A stretch of DNA of 7,044 nucleotides from Methylovirgula sp. (lineage in GTDB: Bacteria; Pseudomonadota; Alphaproteobacteria; Rhizobiales; Beijerinckiaceae). Position numbers and translations under genes: made by a program. Shown here piece after piece: positions 1-6,370 of this stretch. Each line of letters starts with the position of its first letter. Within the stretch, counting starts at the first letter, position 1. The notes under the pieces are model-generated. The model had not been told where the DNA came from. It saw only the letters and a list, made by a program, of their open reading frames with translations, and made no database searches. Location: positions 1 through 7,044 of the forward strand of contig JASHSW010000226.1 in assembly GCA_030038595.1 (NCBI GenBank), given 5' to 3'.

Positions 1-676
1 GCGCTGCGAGCGCCGGATCGACGCAGACGATCTGCGCGTCCGCCTTGCCGTTCGTGGCGCAAGGATAACCGTCGAAAGCATCGCAGCGGATGCAAGGCGA
101 GTGCGGCAGCGCCTTGCCGCCCGCTTCGTCGAGCAGGATGCCGACCGGCAGATGAAAAGGATGATGGCCTTCGCGTTGCATCCTGTCGAACAGCGCCTGG
201 ATGCGCGGCTCGTGGGTGACCGGCGGGTAAGCATAGGGCTGCGGAGCGGGGGGCTCCGTCGGATCCTCGCCGCGCAACCCATGCACGTGATAGAGGACCT
301 CGGCGGCCTGGTAATAGGGTGCGAACACGTCATAGCCGAGCGGCCAGGCGGGCGATACGCCGTCGGGATGGCGAATTTCACCGAAGTCGCGGGCGCGCAA
401 TCGAAGCAGTACGCCGCCATAGACTTTGCTGTTGCCGCCGACGAAATAATGGAGGCCGGGTCGAAAGCCGCGACCGTCGCTGCCGTACCATGTCTCCTTC
501 GCCTGGTAGCGGGCGTCGACAAATACCGCTTTGCTGTCCCAGTTCTCCCGCTCGCGCGGCAAATAATCGCCGCGCTCGAGCAGAAGAATGCGCTTGCCGG
601 TCTGGGCAAGCCGCCAGGCCATGGTTGCGCCGCCGGGTCCCGAGCCGACGATCACGACATCGTAAAGATTGCCCAT
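1..676 (-). CDS. GMC-family FAD-dependent oxidoreductase, N-terminal part (cut by window edge)
   Basis: This frame stays open from an ATG at 676 to the left edge, giving the first 225 residues of a protein that GMC family norms would put at about 500-600. GMC enzymes oxidise alcohols, sugars or sterols using FAD; the substrate cannot be told here. Visible marks are the Rossmann FAD motif VVIVGSGPGGA (residues 7-17), the strand ending in acidic E34 (LLLERGD) that normally contacts the FAD ribose, and the GMC signature region VGGNSKVYGG (79-88). An unusual cluster, C195-x2-C198-x7-C206, is followed by NGKADA. No signal peptide is seen, so a cytoplasmic site is likely. The active-site His lies beyond the edge. 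An in-frame GTG at 700, just after a stop, would add eight residues. Neither start has a strong ribosome site; I prefer the ATG because it directly precedes the FAD strand. It diverges from zwf. Confidence 0.9.
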   Translation of the reverse strand, partial: MGNLYDVVIVGSGPGGATMAWRLAQTGKRILLLERGDYLPRERENWDSKAVFVDARYQAKETWYGSDGRGFRPGLHYFVGGNSKVYGGVLLRLRARDFGEIRHPDGVSPAWPLGYDVFAPYYQAAEVLYHVHGLRGEDPTEPPAPQPYAYPPVTHEPRIQALFDRMQREGHHPFHLPVGILLDEAGGKALPHSPCIRCDAFDGYPCATNGKADAQIVCVDPALAA

Positions 677-702
677 CTGCGCCGTTATGGCTCGCCGCAC
701 TT

Positions 703-733
703 AGGCAACCATTGAGCGGTAAAGTGGTTTCCT
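703..733. promoter_or_regulatory. Imperfect inverted repeat in the GMC/zwf divergent gap, candidate operator
   Basis: AGGCAACCA at 703-711 and TGGTTTCCT at 725-733 are inverted copies matching at 8 of 9 positions, separated by 13 bases. The pair is centred between the two divergent starts (676 and 760), where a shared regulator would be expected to bind. I could not identify clear -35/-10 boxes. It does not resemble the HexR zwf operator known from gammaproteobacteria. Function is inferred only from symmetry and position. Confidence 0.35.
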
Positions 734-759
734 TCGACGTGCATGCGAGCGAACGCGTC

Positions 760-2310
760 ATGAACGAACAGGCCAGGCCCGCGGCGGCAACGCGGCAAGG
801 GCACGTTCCGATCCGTCTCGAGGCGCGTTCCTCTTCGGGGACGCGGTGTGCTCCCCCCTGCGTGCTCGTCATCTTTGGAGCCGCGGGCGATCTTACCAAA
901 CGACTGTTGATGCCGGCGCTCTACGACCTGGCGGGCAGTCATCTCTTGGATCAAAGCTTTCACGTTATCGGCATCGATCGTGCGGATAACAGTGACGAAG
1001 GGTGGCGGGCATCGCTGACCGAGACGATGCAATCCTTCACCAAAGACCCGACCGCCGAATTCTACACCCCCAAGATCGACCCGCAGGCCTGGGGTTTCGT
1101 TCGCGGCCGGCTCACGTACCTGAAGGGGGATTTCATCGAGCCAGACATCTATCGCGAGCTCGGCCGCCGGCTCAGCGGCAACGTGGTCTTCTATCTCGCA
1201 ATCAACGACCGATTCTTCGGGCCGGTCGTCGACCGGCTCGGCGAAAGCGGCCTCCTGAAGCAGAAGGAGGGCGAGTTTCGGCGGGTCGTCATCGAGAAGC
1301 CGTTCGGTCGAGACCTGCATTCGGCGAAGGTTCTCAACGCGCAGATTCTCAAGCAGGCCGACGAAAGCCAATTCTATCGCATCGATCATTTCCTCGGAAA
1401 GGAAACAGTCGAGAGCATCCTGGCGATCCGCTTCGCCAACGCGTTGTTCGAGCCGATCTGGCGCAGGCACTATGTCGACCACATCGAGATCACCGCAGCC
1501 GAGACCATCGGGGTCGAGGAGCGCGGCGCCTTTTACGAAGCGACCGGCGCCTTGCGGGATATGGTCCCCAACCATCTCTTTCAGCTCCTCTGCATGATCG
1601 GCATCGAACCGCCGCGTTCGCTCGACGCCGAAGCCTTTCGGGACGAGAAAGCGAGATTGATGCAACAGGTTCGCCCTGTTCCGCCGGGCAACGCGGCGCG
1701 CGGCCAATATGGAGCGGGAAGCGTTCAGGGCCGCCAGGTCAAAGCCTATCGGTCGGAGCCGCAGGTCGCGCCGGAGAGCCGCACCGAGACCTACGCCGCG
1801 GTGAAGCTGAGCATCGATAATGCGCGCTGGGCGGGAGTGCCGTTTTATCTGCGCACCGGTAAACGCCTCGCCGCGCGGCAGACGCAGATCGCGCTCGTGT
1901 TCAAGCCCGCTTCGAGCCCGCCGTTTGCTGGAACGCAAAGACCTGCCCAGGACATCCTGCGGCTACAGATCGACCCCGTGCAAGGCATGAAGATGGACCT
2001 TTCCGCAAAAGTGCCTGGACCGACGATGCGGCTAGGCCCCGTGGCGGCGTCGTTTCGTTACAACGACTTTTTTTCGGAACCGCCGAACGTCGGCTACGAG
2101 ACCCTGCTTTACGATTGCATGATGGGCGATGCGACGCTGTTTCAACGCGCCGATTACATCGAGGCGAGCTGGGCAGTAGTCGATCCGCTGCTCGAGGCGT
2201 GGGCGGAGGGAACGCCGCAACTCTATGCTTCCGGCAGCGCCGGACCGGCGTCGGCGGATGAATTGTTGGGGCGGGATGGACGACGTTGGTTGCCGTTGGA
2301 GACGACGTGA
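760..2310 (+). CDS. zwf: Glucose-6-phosphate dehydrogenase, divergent type
   Basis: It oxidises glucose 6-phosphate to 6-phosphogluconolactone while reducing NADP+, the entry to the oxidative pentose phosphate and Entner-Doudoroff routes, in the cytoplasm. The 516-residue length is close to the usual 490-510. Visible motifs are the coenzyme loop GAAGDLTKR (40-48), EKPFG (179-183), the substrate-phosphate motif RIDHFLGKE (207-215), NHLFQ (271-275) with H272 as the expected catalytic base, and VPFYLRTGKRL (360-370). Several blocks differ from the housekeeping form: RIDHF for RIDHY, AINDRFFG where the usual enzyme has a Pro-Pro segment, and DMVPNH where Gln is common before NH. The frame is open far upstream of 760, but that part is antisense to the GMC gene and lacks G6PD features. 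The ATG at 760 leaves about 33 residues before the first strand. In-frame GTGs at 724 and 739 are alternatives, though 724 would lie inside the inverted repeat. The ribosome site is weak for all three. The 3' end overlaps the GH15 gene. Confidence 0.95.
   Translation: MNEQARPAAATRQGHVPIRLEARSSSGTRCAPPCVLVIFGAAGDLTKRLLMPALYDLAGSHLLDQSFHVIGIDRADNSDEGWRASLTETMQSFTKDPTAEFYTPKIDPQAWGFVRGRLTYLKGDFIEPDIYRELGRRLSGNVVFYLAINDRFFGPVVDRLGESGLLKQKEGEFRRVVIEKPFGRDLHSAKVLNAQILKQADESQFYRIDHFLGKETVESILAIRFANALFEPIWRRHYVDHIEITAAETIGVEERGAFYEATGALRDMVPNHLFQLLCMIGIEPPRSLDAEAFRDEKARLMQQVRPVPPGNAARGQYGAGSVQGRQVKAYRSEPQVAPESRTETYAAVKLSIDNARWAGVPFYLRTGKRLAARQTQIALVFKPASSPPFAGTQRPAQDILRLQIDPVQGMKMDLSAKVPGPTMRLGPVAASFRYNDFFSEPPNVGYETLLYDCMMGDATLFQRADYIEASWAVVDPLLEAWAEGTPQLYASGSAGPASADELLGRDGRRWLPLETT
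2298..2310 (+). promoter_or_regulatory. Ribosome binding site and GTGA stop/start overlap joining zwf to the GH15 gene
   Basis: GGAGA at 2298-2302 lies four bases before a GTG at 2307. That GTG shares bases with the zwf TGA stop (2308-2310), giving the classic GTGA overlap of translationally coupled genes. The longer reading frame can also begin at a TTG at 2286, adding seven residues (MVAVGDD), but I see no comparable ribosome site before it. GH15 homology begins after either start, so homology does not decide the matter. Confidence 0.6.
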
Positions 2311-4148
2311 CCGAACCTGGCGCAGATTCGGACCGGCCATTGGCCATCGAGGATTACGGACTCATCGGCGATTGCAGAACCGCCGCGCTCGTCGGACGCA
2401 ATGGGTCGATCGATTGGCTCTGCTGGCCGCGGTTCGACGCGGCCGCCTGCTTCGCGGCATTGCTCGGCGGCGCAAAGCACGGCCGTTGGTCGATATCGGC
2501 CGCAGAATCGGCGGTGAATACCTCGCGTGCCTATCGCGGCGATACGATGATTCTCGAAACGGTATTTGCAACAGCCGACGGCGCCTTCGCGGTACTCGAC
2601 TTCATGCCGATCGGGCAGCCGCATTCATCCGTTATCCGCATCGTGGAAGGCAGAAAAGGACGCGCGCGCGTGCGCATGAATATCACGCTGCGCTTCGACT
2701 ATGGCGCATCGGTGCCTTGGGTGACCCGGCTGCCGCAAGGCGGCGGTATTGTTGCGATCGCCGGCCCGAACCTCGCAGTTCTGCGCACGCCGGCCGAAAT
2801 CCGTGGCGAGGACTTTTCTACGTCGGCGCATTTCAGCGTCGACGTGGGGGAGCGCGTGCCCTTTGTCCTCACGTACGGCCGCTCGCATCTGCAGACGCCG
2901 CATCCGATCGATGCCGAAGCCGCGCTCGACGAAACGGAACGCTTCTGGCGCGAGTGGGCGGCCAAATGCACCTATCAAGGCAGGCAGCGCGAAGCGGTTT
3001 TGCGCTCGTTGTTGACGCTCAAGGCGCAGACGTTCGCCGCGACCGGGGGGATCGTTGCCGCGCCGACGACCTCGCTGCCGGAACGGCTCGGAGGACCCCG
3101 CAATTGGGATTACCGATATTGCTGGCTGCGCGACGCCTCGTTGACGCTGACCGCCTTGATCTGCGCCGGCTATCACGACGAAGCCAGGGCATGGCGCGAT
3201 TGGCTGCGTCGTGCCGTCGCCGGAACGCCGAGCGATTTCCAGATCATGTATGGGGTCGCCGGAGAACGCTGGCTGCCGGAATTGGAGGTCGCTTGGTTAC
3301 CCGGTTACCAGGGCGCTTCGCCGGTACGAGTCGGCAATGCCGCGTCGGAGCAACTGCAGCTCGACGTGTTCGGCGAGATGATGGACACCCTGCATTTGGC
3401 GCGGGGAGGCGAGATTGCTCCGCAAGCAACCGATTGGGATCTGCAAAGCAAGGCCCTCGAGCACCTGGAGAAGATTTGGCGGGAGCCGGACGACGGCATC
3501 TGGGAAATGCGCGGCGGCCGCAAGAATTTCACGCATTCAAAGGTGATGGCCTGGGTGGCATTCGACCGGTCGATTCGCGATGCTGAAAAATACGGACTCG
3601 AAGCGCCGCTTGCACAATGGCGCGCAACCCGGGACGAGATCCACAACACGGTCTGTGCCCGCGCCTATGATCCAATGCACAACACCTTCACGCAAAGCTT
3701 TGAGAGTCGAGAGCTCGATGCAAGCCTTCTGGTGATCCCGGAAGTCGGATTTTTGCCGGTCGACGACAAGCGCGTCGCCGGCACGATCGCGGCGATCGAA
3801 CGCGAACTCTTCGTCGACGGCTTCGTGCTTCGTTACCGTACCGAAACCGTCGCGGACGGCATGCCTGCCGGCGAAGGAGTATTTCTGCCCTGCAGTTTTT
3901 GGTTGGCCGATGCCTATCAGAAGCAGGGAAGAATGGCCGAGGCCGATGCACTTCTTCATCGATTGCTCGCGCTGCGCAACGACCTGGGCCTGCTCAGCGA
4001 GGAATATGACACGAAGGCCGCGCGGCAGGTCGGCAACTTTCCGCAAGCGCTGTCCCATCTTGCACTCGTAAGAACCGTGCTCAGCCAGGACGCTCGGGCC
4101 CCCCTGCGAGAGCAGATCGAGACGCTTGTGCAAGCCAAAGCCGGCTGA
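2307..4148 (+). CDS. Glycoside hydrolase family 15 protein (glucoamylase or trehalase type)
   Basis: GH15 enzymes release glucose from the non-reducing end of alpha-glucans, or from trehalose, with inversion. The 613-residue protein has the usual bacterial two-part layout: an N-terminal beta domain opening with IEDYGLIGDCRTAALVGR, then an (alpha/alpha)6 barrel. Barrel motifs are NWDYRYCWLRDAS (266-278), WEMRG with E400 as the expected general acid, and LLSEEYD with E565 as the expected base, followed by GNFPQALSHLAL. Both catalytic acids are present, so it looks active. No signal peptide is seen, so an intracellular substrate such as glycogen-derived oligosaccharide or trehalose is likelier than external starch. 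Sequence alone does not separate glucoamylase from trehalase, since both activities occur among such bacterial GH15 proteins. It is coupled to zwf by a four-base overlap, suggesting that freed glucose feeds the pentose phosphate entry; a glucokinase would be needed and is not in view. Confidence 0.92.
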   Translation: MTEPGADSDRPLAIEDYGLIGDCRTAALVGRNGSIDWLCWPRFDAAACFAALLGGAKHGRWSISAAESAVNTSRAYRGDTMILETVFATADGAFAVLDFMPIGQPHSSVIRIVEGRKGRARVRMNITLRFDYGASVPWVTRLPQGGGIVAIAGPNLAVLRTPAEIRGEDFSTSAHFSVDVGERVPFVLTYGRSHLQTPHPIDAEAALDETERFWREWAAKCTYQGRQREAVLRSLLTLKAQTFAATGGIVAAPTTSLPERLGGPRNWDYRYCWLRDASLTLTALICAGYHDEARAWRDWLRRAVAGTPSDFQIMYGVAGERWLPELEVAWLPGYQGASPVRVGNAASEQLQLDVFGEMMDTLHLARGGEIAPQATDWDLQSKALEHLEKIWREPDDGIWEMRGGRKNFTHSKVMAWVAFDRSIRDAEKYGLEAPLAQWRATRDEIHNTVCARAYDPMHNTFTQSFESRELDASLLVIPEVGFLPVDDKRVAGTIAAIERELFVDGFVLRYRTETVADGMPAGEGVFLPCSFWLADAYQKQGRMAEADALLHRLLALRNDLGLLSEEYDTKAARQVGNFPQALSHLALVRTVLSQDARAPLREQIETLVQAKAG

Positions 4149-4153
4149 GGCGC

Positions 4154-4184
4154 GCGCGGAAACCTAGGCTGTTGCAATCCGCGC
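4154..4184 (+). terminator. GC-rich hairpin just after the GH15 gene, possible transcript end
   Basis: GCGCGGA (4154-4160) and TCCGCGC (4178-4184) pair perfectly around a 17-base loop that contains the palindrome CCTAGG. A competing pairing, AGGCGCG (4148-4154) with CGCGCCT (4180-4186), is also perfect, so some stable stem is likely. No T-run follows, so it does not look like a standard intrinsic terminator. It could stabilise the zwf-GH15 mRNA 3' end or act with Rho. Confidence 0.35.
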
Positions 4185-4279
4185 CTTGCAGGAACAGGAT
4201 GAGTTTTCGATGAACGAGGCTGCACTCGCATGCGAAACTGCCGGTCGGCTCGAGAAGTCCCCTCCATCCGGGGCGCCCG

Positions 4280-4510
4280 ATGGGCAAACAAGAATGCCCG
4301 ATGACGGAAGAGGACCCCGATCGCTCACGGATGCCCGCGGATCGGGAGCCTGATTTCGAAGAAGACGAGAATTTTCATCCGGCGGCTATGTTGCTCGGCA
4401 TTTTGATGGTGTTTTTCCTGGTGCTCGGCGCATGGTTCATCTTCAAGCAGGCGCGATGCAATCCGCTTTATTCGGATTCCGGCCTGTTCGGTTCGCAATC
4501 TTGTCGTTGA
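4280..4510 (+). CDS. Small single-pass membrane protein of unknown function
   Basis: I do not recognise this 76-residue protein. Its N-terminal third is strongly acidic (DFEEDE near residues 25-30), then comes one hydrophobic segment at about 34-55 (AAMLLGILMVFFLVLGAWFIF), then a short tail starting KQAR with two cysteines, C60 and C75. The positive residues after the segment and acidic ones before it weakly favour an N-out, C-in topology. If the tail were instead outside, C60 and C75 could form a disulfide. GGGG at 4270-4273, six bases before the ATG at 4280, supports that start; an ATG at 4301 would shorten it by seven residues. It lies 131 bases after the GH15 gene and 68 before the thioesterase on the same strand. 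Codon use looks like its neighbours. The membrane segment makes it more convincing than a chance frame, but expression is unproven. Confidence 0.6.
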   Translation: MGKQECPMTEEDPDRSRMPADREPDFEEDENFHPAAMLLGILMVFFLVLGAWFIFKQARCNPLYSDSGLFGSQSCR

Positions 4511-4578
4511 GGCGACGGTGCCCTTGAGTTTTGCACCCAAGCTGCTTTAGAGCAGATTGAAGCGCGCCGGCCGAGCAC

Positions 4579-5073
4579 ATGCGTATGAGTAGCCAAGAGA
4601 AATCTCTGTTCATGACGTTCCTGATGACGCCCGACATGGCCAATTTCTCCGGCCATGTTCATGGCGGCTCGATCCTCAAGATCCTCGATCAGGTGGCCTA
4701 TGCGTGTGCGGCCCGCTACTGCAAGACCTATGTGGTGACGGCTTCGCTCGACCAGGTAATCTTCAAAGAGCCGGTCAAGGTCGGCGAACTCGTAACCTTC
4801 AAGGCGAACGTCAATTACGTCGGCCGCACTTCGATGGAGATCGGCATCAAGGTCATTGCCGAGAACCTGACGAGCAAGGAGGCGCGCCACGCCGTCTCCT
4901 GCTATTTCACCATGGTGGCGCGCAACGCCGACGGAACGCCTTGTCCGGTTCCGCGGCTCGAATTGGAAACCGAACTTGATCGGCGGCTTTTTGAAGCAGG
5001 CAAGATGCGCAAGGAAATGCGCCAGGAGATCATCGAAAGAAACCGCGCGCTGCACGTCGGCATCCCGGACTGA
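4579..5073 (+). CDS. Acyl-CoA thioesterase, hotdog fold
   Basis: It probably hydrolyses acyl-CoA thioesters to free acid and CoA in the cytoplasm. The 164-residue length fits a single hotdog domain with a helical tail. The family motif is clear: N22-F-S-G-H-V-H-G-G (22-30) followed by ILKILD with D37. In the acyl-CoA hydrolase (YciA/ACOT-like) group an Asn and an Asp at equivalent places are catalytic. The central helix continues into QVAYACAARY, and SLDQVIFKEPVKVGELV (56-72) fits the next strands. A charged C-terminal region (about 127-157) is typical of this group. Chain-length preference cannot be read. The ATG at 4579 is followed by a second in-frame ATG at 4585; neither has a strong ribosome site. 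The gene ends five bases from the oppositely oriented patatin gene. It may be co-transcribed with the small membrane protein, but the 68-base gap leaves room for its own promoter. Confidence 0.88.
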   Translation: MRMSSQEKSLFMTFLMTPDMANFSGHVHGGSILKILDQVAYACAARYCKTYVVTASLDQVIFKEPVKVGELVTFKANVNYVGRTSMEIGIKVIAENLTSKEARHAVSCYFTMVARNADGTPCPVPRLELETELDRRLFEAGKMRKEMRQEIIERNRALHVGIPD

Positions 5074-5078
5074 AGGCC

Positions 5079-6236
5079 TCAGGCGTCGCGCAGCCGATGC
5101 ACGTCATGTACCAGGATACCGTCCCGCGGCAATTCAAGCCATTTGCGATGCAATAGGGTGCGCCGGGTATCTTCGTAGCCGCTCTGCCAATGTTCGCGCA
5201 TCGAAGTGCCAGAAAAATCGTAATCCTTGGCGTGGCCTTCGTAGGCCTTCTGCTGATAGATCAGGTGAAGGATCGTGATCTCGGGCATTTCGGCGAGCTC
5301 GTCGCGCAGCCGGCGTTCTTCGTCGTTGAGCCGCTCGTCCGGTACTTTGGCGAGCGCTTGGTAGGCGCGCGTCTTCCATTCGCGCACCCGCCGGTACATG
5401 TCGGTATTGTAGCGGGTGCGCGAAGAATACATGATGTCCTTGTGGCGGCCGAGCACGTCGGCCATGTCGCGCGGCAATTGTCCGCGCGCCGAAAACAGAT
5501 CGACTTGAAAGACGAGCGAGTTGCTGAGGTCGGTTTGATCGAGCAAGTGCTGCAGCGGCGTGTTGGAGACGATGCCGCCGTCCCAGTAATAATCCGTGCC
5601 GATCTTCACCATCGGCAGCGCCGGCGGCAAAGCGCCCGAGGCCATGACGTGCTCGGGGCCGATGACCTCGTCGCGGTTGTCGAAATAGATGAAGTTGCCG
5701 GTCAGAACGTTCACCGCGCCGACCGCAAAGCGCATGCCGCCGTCGTTGATCAGCGAAAAATCGACGAAATCGCGAAGGGTCTGGGCGAGCGGCGCAGAAT
5801 CGTAGAAGCTTGTAGCCGTCCTTGCGCCGGCGACGTTCAGCCAGGGATTGACGTCGTGCGGCTTGAAGAAACCGGGCTGACCCATGGTCATGGTGAACAA
5901 CGCGCTGGTCGCGTTGCGGGCGCGACGATAAATATCTCCGTCCGGCGTATAGGCCCAGATGTGGCGGTCGGTGATCTTCTCCCAGAAAGCGCGCAGCCGT
6001 TCGAGGCGGCGGGCGCGGGAATTACCGGCAATGATTGCCGCGTTGATGGCGCCGATCGACACCCCCGTCACCCAGTCCGGCTCGATTCCGCCTTCATGCA
6101 GAGCTTCGTAGACGCCGGCCTGGTATGCGCCGAGCGCGCCGCCGCCCTGGAAAATCAGCGCAACCCGATCGCAGCCTTCCGGCCGCCAGCCTTGGAAGCC
6201 CTCCGGCTTGGAAACGTCAAGAGTCTTTGTGTCCAT
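5079..6236 (-). CDS. Patatin-like phospholipase family protein with DUF3734-type C-terminus
   Basis: Patatin proteins are Ser-Asp acyl hydrolases acting on phospholipids or other esters. The 385-residue protein shows the oxyanion loop GGGALGAYQAG (31-41), the nucleophile elbow GVSIG with S60, the conserved ASGALPPALP block (199-208), and the catalytic Asp in WDGG with D219. The C-terminal part from about residue 250, with YQQKAYEGHAKDYDFS and MREHWQSGYEDTRRT, matches my memory of the DUF3734 region that follows patatin domains in alphaproteobacteria. No signal peptide or membrane segment is seen. The frame is open to an ATG at 6311, but those 25 extra residues look random and would overlap the inverted repeat at 6292-6312; the ATG at 6236 lies directly before normal patatin N-terminal sequence. 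It is transcribed divergently from the acetoacetate decarboxylase gene, with a 134-base gap. The physiological substrate is unknown; membrane lipid or a storage polyester is possible. Confidence 0.93.
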   Translation of the reverse strand: MDTKTLDVSKPEGFQGWRPEGCDRVALIFQGGGALGAYQAGVYEALHEGGIEPDWVTGVSIGAINAAIIAGNSRARRLERLRAFWEKITDRHIWAYTPDGDIYRRARNATSALFTMTMGQPGFFKPHDVNPWLNVAGARTATSFYDSAPLAQTLRDFVDFSLINDGGMRFAVGAVNVLTGNFIYFDNRDEVIGPEHVMASGALPPALPMVKIGTDYYWDGGIVSNTPLQHLLDQTDLSNSLVFQVDLFSARGQLPRDMADVLGRHKDIMYSSRTRYNTDMYRRVREWKTRAYQALAKVPDERLNDEERRLRDELAEMPEITILHLIYQQKAYEGHAKDYDFSGTSMREHWQSGYEDTRRTLLHRKWLELPRDGILVHDVHRLRDA

Positions 6237-6291
6237 GGCGGATCTTCGTTGCGCAGGCTGCCGGCAACGTAGGTGAGCAGAATTGCGGGAT

Positions 6292-6312
6292 TGTGACACG
6301 GGCTGCGTCACA
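6292..6312. promoter_or_regulatory. Inverted repeat TGTGAC-N9-GTCACA in the patatin/adc divergent gap, candidate operator
   Basis: TGTGAC (6292-6297) and GTCACA (6307-6312) are perfect inverted copies separated by nine bases. The 21-base element lies 55 bases upstream of the patatin start and 58 bases upstream of the adc start, almost exactly central. This is the expected place for a dimeric regulator controlling both genes. The half-sites look like CRP/FNR boxes, but the spacing between TGTGA and TCACA is 11 rather than 6. I could not assign promoter boxes with confidence. Confidence 0.45.
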
Positions 6313-6360
6313 CAAGCTTCACCAAGAATGTCGAGAAGAATCGGTGCCGCGGCTTGGGGC

Positions 6361-6366
6361 GGAGAG
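6361..6366 (+). promoter_or_regulatory. Strong ribosome binding site of adc
   Basis: GGAGAG (GGAG core at 6361-6364) ends four bases before the ATG at 6371. It is one of the best Shine-Dalgarno matches among the genes here and fixes the adc start. Confidence 0.8.
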
Positions 6367-6370
6367 CGAA

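Noticed and set aside
319..759. Upstream extension of the zwf frame to an ATG at 319, giving a 663-residue protein.
   Set aside because: The extra part is antisense to the well-supported GMC gene, is rich in Arg and Ser in a way typical of GC-rich shadow frames, and G6PD homology starts only after 760.
685..1938. Long leftward frame opposite zwf (417 residues).
   Set aside because: No recognisable family; it is the complementary shadow of zwf, whose motifs are unmistakable.
2225..3586. Arg-rich frame of 453 residues overlapping the GH15 gene on the same strand.
   Set aside because: Composition is low-complexity Arg/Ala from a shifted GC-rich frame; GH15 in the other frame is intact with both catalytic acids.
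4542..4555. Hairpin CTGCT-TTAG-AGCAG before the thioesterase as an intrinsic terminator.
   Set aside because: The stem is only five base pairs and no T-run follows; it is too weak to annotate as a terminator.
5190..6272. Long rightward frame opposite the patatin gene (360 residues).
   Set aside because: Shadow of a GC-rich gene; no coherent domain, and the patatin motifs on the other strand are complete.
6237..6311. Patatin start at the ATG at 6311.
   Set aside because: The additional 25 residues do not resemble patatin N-termini, and the start would sit in the inverted repeat, leaving almost no leader; the ATG at 6236 fits better.
6292..6312. CRP/FNR binding site.
   Set aside because: The half-sites TGTGA and TCACA are present, but the spacer is 11 bases rather than 6, so a standard CRP or FNR dimer would not fit.
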